11,925 bases of DNA from CAG-390 sp964590755. GTDB taxonomy: Bacteria > Bacillota > Clostridia > Oscillospirales > CAG-272. The stretch spans positions 1 to 11,925 of the forward strand of contig CAZPYK010000048.1 of the NCBI GenBank assembly GCA_964590755.1, read 5' to 3'. Position numbers and translations under genes: made by a program. A model generated the notes under the pieces. That model saw nothing but the letters and a program-made list of their open reading frames with translations, searched no databases and was not told where the DNA came from. Every line of letters starts with the position of its first letter. Within the stretch, counting starts at the first letter, position 1. Below are positions 8,601 to 11,925 of the stretch, piece after piece.

Positions 8601-9681
8601 GAATCGCCGCGGAATTTTCCTCAACATACGTATCTTCAATATTTGACACATAATCGCTCGTTGTTATCGCCGGGTCAAGCAGAATCGGAAAAACACGTGC
8701 CGAGGATTCAAACCATTCGGTGTCGGGCGTATAGGTGATAACACAGGATGTTCCGCTTTTTACGGCAGTTACTTGAATATCATTGCACACGTTATGATCT
8801 GCATCCACCATATACGGAATACCGATACGAAACTGCATTGCATAGTCGGAATCAACCAAATCCACGCTTCCGTCGGTATTGACAACAGGTGTAAGGGCGC
8901 CAACATCCATGTTCATAGAGACAGACTGTAGGTCGCCTCGCTCGGAAATGATAATATCCTCCTCTATCTTGTTGTGATATACAGTATATTTCAAAGAAAC
9001 ATTCTGTGTCTCATCGAAAATATTTGAATAACTGATTTGAGACGATATTTTGGGGAGTACAAATGTATCGTTATCTGCTACCAAGCGGTTTTTAATATCC
9101 GTCTTTTCATTATCAATAGGTTTTTCAATTACTGCAGATGCGGAAGAAGACGGAATCAAAATAACATCGGTGTTGCTGTTGATTGAGGTGTTAGGCTGTG
9201 TAGCGGATCTTGGCAGCGCATTTACGCTTTTCTTGGTTGTTTGAATGCCCCAAGAAAGTGTATAACCGTTTCGCTCAATTCGAGCCAGATTGTCTGCTGA
9301 CGCTTTTTTAGAAAAAGAAACCTCAAAATCCGCTTTGTCGCTTATATACATGCCGGTCGCAGAGTCGTAACTCAATGATTGATCTACATCCTGCCATTTA
9401 TTATCATCGTCGAGATAATGAATAGCTTCCGAATATGTAACCGAAACATATGTACCATCGGAACACAGATAGTGCTTTTCAAATTGTCCGCGCTTTGATA
9501 TATCTTCTTCTACGATAAAGACATTTTTGTCGATCTCATAACCGTACTCAATTGTGTTTTCATTAATTGTGTCCGCATTAGCATCATCAAAAGCGATGGC
9601 TTGCATGGGAGCCGAAACAAAAACTATCATGAACGCCATAAAGGCTGCAATGATTTTTTTTGAAATACGAACTTTTTTCAT
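5617..9681 (-). CDS. Large secreted modular protein: DNRLRE-like, ricin lectin, Ig-like, LCAT-type lipase
   Basis: This 1354-residue exported protein is probably a lipase or acyltransferase acting outside the cell. A signal peptide (1-30, AIA/F cleavage) is followed by an N-terminal module (about 35-335) of the kind found in Clostridia RHS and wall-associated proteins (HYLCSDGTYV, AIHYLDDDNKWQDVD). Next come a DNRLRE-like domain (about 339-515), ricin-type beta-trefoil lectin repeats with QxW-like signatures (QEW, QQW, QVW; about 515-845), a BIG2-like Ig domain (about 855-931), and an alpha/beta hydrolase domain resembling LCAT (about 936-1354). The hydrolase part has the oxyanion-type loop IIPGILGSEL and nucleophile elbow AHSMGG (S1102). 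The likely acid and base are D1311 (NYGDFLVLTTSS) and H1336 (GDHMSL). AAAGGAGT at 9688-9695 supports ATG 9681. Its substrate is unknown. No LPXTG or other anchor is seen. Confidence 0.85.
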   Translation of the reverse strand: MKKVRISKKIIAAFMAFMIVFVSAPMQAIAFDDANADTINENTIEYGYEIDKNVFIVEEDISKRGQFEKHYLCSDGTYVSVTYSEAIHYLDDDNKWQDVDQSLSYDSATGMYISDKADFEVSFSKKASADNLARIERNGYTLSWGIQTTKKSVNALPRSATQPNTSINSNTDVILIPSSSASAVIEKPIDNEKTDIKNRLVADNDTFVLPKISSQISYSNIFDETQNVSLKYTVYHNKIEEDIIISERGDLQSVSMNMDVGALTPVVNTDGSVDLVDSDYAMQFRIGIPYMVDADHNVCNDIQVTAVKSGTSCVITYTPDTEWFESSARVFPILLDPAITTSDYVSNIEDTYVEENSAAIHSSEQYLYITRNGGNKRNAIVRITKLPNIDSSMPIIYASLSLTMSSAATDYVELKADYFDSPLELYEYDYSLTTGDYFSYTSYSAIDYDDTTITFDVTAHIYEMYADKKFDDENGYAYQGDFVIGYDDATDTTHAPPFFSSEYTAPSSRPMFVVKYGYALPAGMVNGGIYSFINSGSAAYMSVNGTDPANNSNIYQISNESGAATASQKFRLEYVSGTGGYLLRSLSSSSGTDKVAGIDRNGGELAANMNVRLSSATDSMAQEWLIVPVEYNLFKIVPQANMSLTLTVCGINDGTNSGTSSTSPGNIFVKAHEDENAYQQWYICDNNDTPMDTSNSRSNVETGNYFLGNSYSGRYLHRASGISVNSMCGRQASLGESTVKWKIVNLGDGYCTIQRSDMPRYYLAPTSAVDGSNVRIYISDSETIEENFKWSIRIASGGGCIIQHKASGMCLTDCGESANPSTVKLATPATPGTDAYSKQVWRVADEDYYVELGIAFSFDDMAIDVGESKAPSVNKKPANATWASYTDFDYTITSGTDYVSYDSNTKKFTGRSVGTASVTAVHKTTGLTDSFTIKVNNNAIIIIPGILGSELFVGNGNPYFEKDMPLFSKEILNGLASYQDGDTVQDLIPSNWWDGLKNIPSAVRLFNAWSDSMSCNDTGSSKYDVCVKEYRSADPSTRIGNHCGTGDAYLTLYNKLVATYSGEYSIDMFSYDWRLSNAVSASKLDEYIEYHNYDKVILIAHSMGGLVASGYLGLGASQRDKVEHVFYLASPLLGTPTIANVWYNEDISFVENTIANTFGISVEDFNRVYKLITDIADPIKNLICNYVSIYELFPSAYYFQLTGAAYMSESFTTIIIGGETTLTECSTYAATKSILTGYFDDFDSNLMAIAEAFHNTTFISGNHVSSYVDARYYHCLNNSVATISHLKFYQVVSSTSYVAGLEVDETTNYGDFLVLTTSSTLANRYPTKCLSFSGDHMSLVMISTVIDQWMQNIS

Positions 9682-9760
9682 ATGGTCACTCCTTTCGTTT
9701 GTAACTTATTATTCCGTTAATTCACACATGCAATTATTTCTTCCGTTATTTCATTCACGA

Positions 9761-9789
9761 GCATATAGATATAATTAACATCTATATGC
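9761..9789 (-). promoter_or_regulatory. Perfect 10-bp inverted repeat upstream of the lipase gene
   Basis: Arms GCATATAGAT (9761-9770) and ATCTATATGC (9780-9789) flank a 9-base loop. The repeat lies about 70 bases before the lipase ribosome site. The stop codon of the 28-residue leader ORF lies in one arm. It could be an RNA hairpin coupled to leader translation or a DNA operator. Two shorter hairpins precede it on the - strand: GCAGAG/CTCTGC (9805-9819) and GCAGT/ACTGC (9788-9798). Confidence 0.5.
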
Positions 9790-9868
9790 AGTGACTGCGA
9801 AAGAGCAGAGGGACTCTGCGGTTGGTGAACGGACGGCTTTGAATGTGGTGATTGCAATTTTTCATCAT
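9782..9868 (-). CDS. Possible 28-residue leader ORF upstream of the lipase
   Basis: A strong AAGGAGG lies about nine bases before a double ATG (9868 and 9865) on the - strand. The frame encodes a 28-residue basic peptide containing FTNRRVPLLFRSHCI and stops at TAG 9782-9784. This is the only start that the good ribosome site serves. An overlapping 60-codon frame (9717-9899, TTG start, no ribosome site ahead of it) ends in a more protein-like stretch (HIDVNYIYMLVNEITEEI). One of the two may therefore be a decayed or frameshifted small gene. Whether either is translated is unknown, but the position between a terminator-like hairpin and the lipase fits a regulatory leader peptide. Confidence 0.35.
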   Translation of the reverse strand: MMKNCNHHIQSRPFTNRRVPLLFRSHCI

Positions 9869-9904
9869 AAGGCAATCCCTCCTTGTAAAATATATTCAAT
9901 AAAA

Positions 9905-9951
9905 CAGCGCATAAGAAGATCGGGATATCAATTCCCGACTCTTATGCGCTG
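9905..9951 (-). terminator. Strong hairpin with U-tract in the lipase leader (terminator or attenuator)
   Basis: Perfect 12-bp arms CAGCGCATAAGA (9905-9916) and TCTTATGCGCTG (9940-9951) enclose a second 6-bp stem TCGGGA/TCCCGA (9920-9925 with 9933-9938) and a 7-base loop. On the - strand the hairpin is followed by TTTTATT, so it resembles an intrinsic terminator. It lies between the upstream promoter and the leader ORF ribosome site, so it could end a short RNA or act as an attenuator for the lipase operon. Confidence 0.6.
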
Positions 9952-9978
9952 TAATTATTTATGTTGTACCTAATAATT

Positions 9979-10052
9979 CCCGTATAGATCCCTCGCGCCT
10001 TTACGAGAACAACTCGGCAACAATAAATCTATCTTCGCACATTGCTGTCGGG
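9979..10052 (-). ncRNA. Nested-helix leader RNA candidate upstream of the lipase operon
   Basis: On the - strand three nested helices can form. P1 is CCCG/CGGG (10049-10052 with 9979-9982). P2 is AUAGAU/AUCUAU (10027-10032 with 9984-9989). P3 is UUCUCG/CGAGGG (10004-10009 with 9990-9995, two G-U pairs). A competing hairpin pairs CGAG (10013-10016) with the CUCG of P3, so two mutually exclusive folds exist ahead of the terminator-like stem. I do not recognise a known riboswitch or T-box consensus. The helices are short, so this rests on nesting and on location between a promoter and a terminator. Confidence 0.35.
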
Positions 10053-10093
10053 TTTTGTGTGTGATTTCTTACGGCTATAGTTACTGTACTTAT

Positions 10094-10122
10094 AGTGTAT
10101 CATATTTCGGACCTTTTTTCAA
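10094..10122 (-). promoter_or_regulatory. Predicted sigma-A promoter for the lipase operon leader
   Basis: On the - strand a TTGAAA -35 (10117-10122) and a TACACT -10 (10094-10099) are separated by 17 bases, with TG at the extended -10 position. Transcription would start near 10087, giving a leader of about 400 bases before the lipase start. The region is AT-rich, and this is the best such pair I found upstream of the gene. Confidence 0.5.
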
Positions 10123-10150
10123 GTGTTTTTAAAATTATTTTTGGAAATGT

Positions 10151-10188
10151 TTTCACCATAATACACGCAAGTGTTGAGAAATGGTAAA
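10151..10188. repeat. Imperfect palindrome near the right end of the foreign block
   Basis: ACCAT (10155-10159) pairs with ATGGT (10181-10185). Inside it ACAC (10163-10166) pairs with GTGT (10171-10174) around a GCAA loop. Flanking TTT and AAA extend the outer stem with one bulged C. It lies about 30 bases inside the proposed right end, a place where recombinase subsites often occur, but it could also be incidental. Confidence 0.35.
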
Positions 10189-10208
10189 CATACACACTTC
10201 ACCCTTGA

Positions 10209-11924
10209 CAAAAGTGGTTTCAACACCCGACAGCGACCGCCTGCGCCGAATTGGAACTTTGGAACCGACATTTCGGACGGTGGGTGAATCGCGGCGCGAC
10301 CGGTATCGCGCTGATCAACGGACGGGGCGAAAAGCATTATCTCAACTACGTTTTCGACGTCGGCGACACCCACCACCGAGACAATAAGCCGTTTGATATT
10401 TGGAGCGTCAAGCCGGACTATGAAGCCGACATCATCGAAGCCCTGCAAAACCGCTTTATTGATGATGAAAAGCCGCGCGAGAGACTGACCGACGCGGTCA
10501 TTGCCGCCGCGCTCAATCTCGGCGCGGACAATATTACCGATTATCTGCAAGAGCTCTCTTACGAAAAGGCGGGCAGCCTGCTTGAAGAACTTGACGAGGA
10601 TAACCTCCGCGCACGTCTGACCGTGACGGTACAGGCAAGCGTTGCCTATGCCGTGTTGACGCGCCTTGGTTATGATGCAGACCGTTTGGTCGGCAAGGAC
10701 GCCTTTTTGTGGGTGCGGGAGTTTAATACCCCCGCGACCGTCAACGTCCTCGGAACTGCCACGCGGGATATTTCGGAGATCTGCCTGCGCGAGATCGAGA
10801 GGACGGTCAAGAGCATCGAGAAAAGTATGCGGGCGCAAAATCGCACATTTGACGGAAATTCCGAAAATCGGTATAATGACGGTGTAAAAGCAGAAACCAT
10901 AAACGGAAACGGAGGGCAAGACCATGACATTGACTTACAGGACGGAGAACGGCGTACAGATACCCAACTTGGAGATGCCGGAGCAGACGAACTACCACAT
11001 CGGCAAGTACGGACAGATGCGGCTGACGTTCCTCAAGGAGCACCGCAGGGGGACGTACACGACGATACTGACCGAGGGACGGCTGAACCAATACCTGCAC
11101 GAGATCGACGAGACGGCGAGAGAGCAGGTCGAGACGATCCTATCCCGGATGGCACAGAGCCTTGGGGTGACGGAGCAGATGAAAGCCGAGGATCCGATGA
11201 AATGGGCGCAGATGATGAACAATCTGAAGCAAGCGGCAGAGGAGGAAGTGCTGACGGAGTTGATCTATCGGTAAATCTTCCGCCGCTCGGCGATCCCGAC
11301 AGCCTCATGCAAATATTAAGACACGGTGACTACCTGCGTGTGCGCAAGGAAAGCATCGTGTCTTTTTTATCCTCGGAGGCAAGCGAGGCGCAGAAGGTCG
11401 AGTATGTCAAAAACGCCTATCCGCCCTTGCAGTTCTCGGAGTTTTATAAGGACGGCACGGAGCAGCACCTCGGCTACCGCGCCGACAGCGAGGGACTGTT
11501 GCTGTACGAGGGAAATTACCCCTCCCGCACGGCGCAAACGCGCATGGATTGGGCATTTGTCACCCAACTCATCCGCGCACTGATCACCGACCGAAACTAT
11601 CTGGACAAGCCGCGGGAAAAGGGCAGGGGAAAGATAAAAACGCAGGAAACCGGACAGATGTCGCTTTTTGATATGGGTATGCCGACGGTGCATACAGTGT
11701 CGGAATATGAAGCGGACGCAGAGATCGAACCGATGCCCGAGCCTATTTTTGAGCGAATGCCGCAAATGCGTATCCCGCAGGAGGTCATCGACGACCTGCT
11801 GCGACTCGGCGGCTGTACGCGCGGTAGCAATCAGCGGATATATGAGTTTTACCGCAGAGCCCATGGCAGTGAGGAAACGCTCCCGTTTTTGCGCCGTGAG
11901 TATGAGTCGGACAGCGTCGGCATT
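10209..11924 (+). CDS. ICE helicase/methylase-type giant protein, N-terminal region; 5' truncated, 3' beyond window
   Basis: One frame is open from the TGA at 10206 to the window end (572 codons) with no credible start codon. From about 10221 it matches, from memory, the N-terminal region of the very large DEAD/SNF2-type helicase-methylase proteins of Clostridia ICEs. The landmarks are TATACAELELWNRHFGRWV, RGATGIALI, YVFDV, a helical middle with FNTPATVNVLGTATRDISE, a charged Gly/Asp/Arg linker (about residues 215-355), QMSLFDMGMPTV, and IPQEVIDDLLRLGG. Relatives begin about 70-110 residues earlier, with a conserved stretch that should directly precede TATACAE; here it is missing, and the first residues (QKWF) are unrelated. 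The catalytic domains lie beyond the window. The gene is therefore broken at the junction near 10217-10221 and probably inactive. Its linker also encodes TnpV in another frame. Confidence 0.75.
10849..10877 (+). promoter_or_regulatory. Near-consensus sigma-A promoter inside the helicase frame, driving tnpV
   Basis: TTGACG (10849-10854), a 17-base spacer and a perfect TATAAT (10872-10877) lie within the helicase coding frame, 47 bases before the TnpV start. This is the best-matching promoter in the window and is well placed to transcribe the overlapping tnpV gene independently. Confidence 0.7.
10911..10916 (+). promoter_or_regulatory. Ribosome binding site for tnpV
   Basis: GGAGGG ends seven bases before ATG 10924. 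It is a strong site buried inside the helicase frame, which has no need of it, so it argues that the overlapping frame is translated. Confidence 0.7.
10924..11274 (+). CDS. tnpV: TnpV family protein, overprinted on the helicase linker
   Basis: This 116-residue protein matches the TnpV family of Clostridia transposons and ICEs by memory of its signature: GKYGQMR, FLKEHRRGTY, a helical LHEIDETAREQVE stretch, SLGVTEQMKAEDPMKWAQMMN, and a LTELIYR C-terminus. Length and ends fit a complete family member. TnpV was named from transposons, but its biochemical role is not established as far as I know. The gene lies entirely inside the +1 frame of the helicase fragment, where the helicase encodes only its charged linker. 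It has its own promoter and ribosome site. It remains intact although the helicase gene around it has lost its start, so it may still be expressed alone. Confidence 0.88.
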   Translation: MTLTYRTENGVQIPNLEMPEQTNYHIGKYGQMRLTFLKEHRRGTYTTILTEGRLNQYLHEIDETAREQVETILSRMAQSLGVTEQMKAEDPMKWAQMMNNLKQAAEEEVLTELIYR

Positions 11925-11925
11925 A

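Larger units (their letters stand above)
4826..10217. mobile_element. Foreign block inserted between broken tadC and broken helicase gene (tentative ends)
   Basis: This block is compositionally unlike the GC-rich ICE genes on both sides, and its genes run in the opposite direction. It interrupts tadC on the left and removes the start of the helicase gene on the right. The proposed ends share an imperfect inverted repeat. The left end reads CTTTTTGTAATCGGTG (4826-4841); the reverse complement of the right end reads ACTTTTGTCAAGGGTG (10200-10215). They share TTTTGT and GGTG in register with scattered differences between. No transposase, integrase or target duplication is visible. Because the two flanks belong to different genes, a simple insertion cannot explain the layout; ICE sequence must also have been lost, or the contig is chimeric. 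The boundaries are estimates to within about 15 bases. Confidence 0.4.

Noticed and set aside
9900..10090. T-box or known riboswitch in the lipase leader
   Set aside because: I found no T-box sequence AGGGTGG-type element and no consensus of a riboswitch class that I could recognise.
10205..10220. TTGACA as the -35 of an outward promoter reading into the helicase fragment
   Set aside because: No acceptable -10 is found at 16-18 bases spacing, so it is only a partial site.
10119..10925. 268-codon open frame on the - strand opposite the helicase fragment
   Set aside because: The + strand frame shows recognisable helicase landmarks. The - frame is an antisense shadow with no motif.
11326..11864. 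Other open frames on both strands at the right edge
   Set aside because: They overlap the helicase frame, are rich in Arg/Ser or Leu/Arg, and lack ribosome sites and known motifs.
1..11925. CRISPR array, tRNA or rRNA genes
   Set aside because: No regularly spaced repeats and no cloverleaf or rRNA-like segments were seen by eye.

Overview
The window looks like part of an integrative conjugative element (ICE) from a Gram-positive Clostridia-type bacterium, probably a gut Oscillospiraceae/Ruminococcaceae relative. This is inferred from strong Shine-Dalgarno sites, a Tad-type pilus locus, a TnpV gene, and the N-terminal part of the very large helicase/methylase protein typical of Clostridia ICEs. 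No database search was possible.

Layout. (1) Positions 2-4864, + strand, GC-rich: a tightly packed, often overlapping operon of a prepilin peptidase (5' end outside the window), a CpaB-like SAF protein, a TadZ/CpaE-like ATPase, a CpaF/TadA (VirB11-like) secretion ATPase, TadB, and a TadC that breaks off after its first half. (2) About 4826-10217: a block of different base composition, read on the - strand. It holds a long regulatory leader (promoter, nested RNA helices, terminator-like hairpin, tiny leader ORF, second hairpin), a 1354-residue secreted modular protein ending in an LCAT-like lipase/acyltransferase domain, and a 244-residue lipoprotein. (3) From about 10209 to the right edge, + strand, GC-rich: the ICE helicase/methylase reading frame without its first ~70-110 codons and running off the window. 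A complete TnpV gene sits inside it in another frame, with its own promoter and ribosome binding site.

Main points. Both genes flanking the middle block are cut at its edges, so the block replaced ICE sequence (insertion plus deletion) or the contig is rearranged. The secreted lipase gene is a compositional mosaic: its GC content drops sharply exactly where the Ig-like domain ends and the lipase domain begins, and the following lipoprotein gene shares the low-GC composition. This resembles the modular exchange of a C-terminal effector with its partner gene. The TnpV/helicase overlap is a clear dual-coding region.
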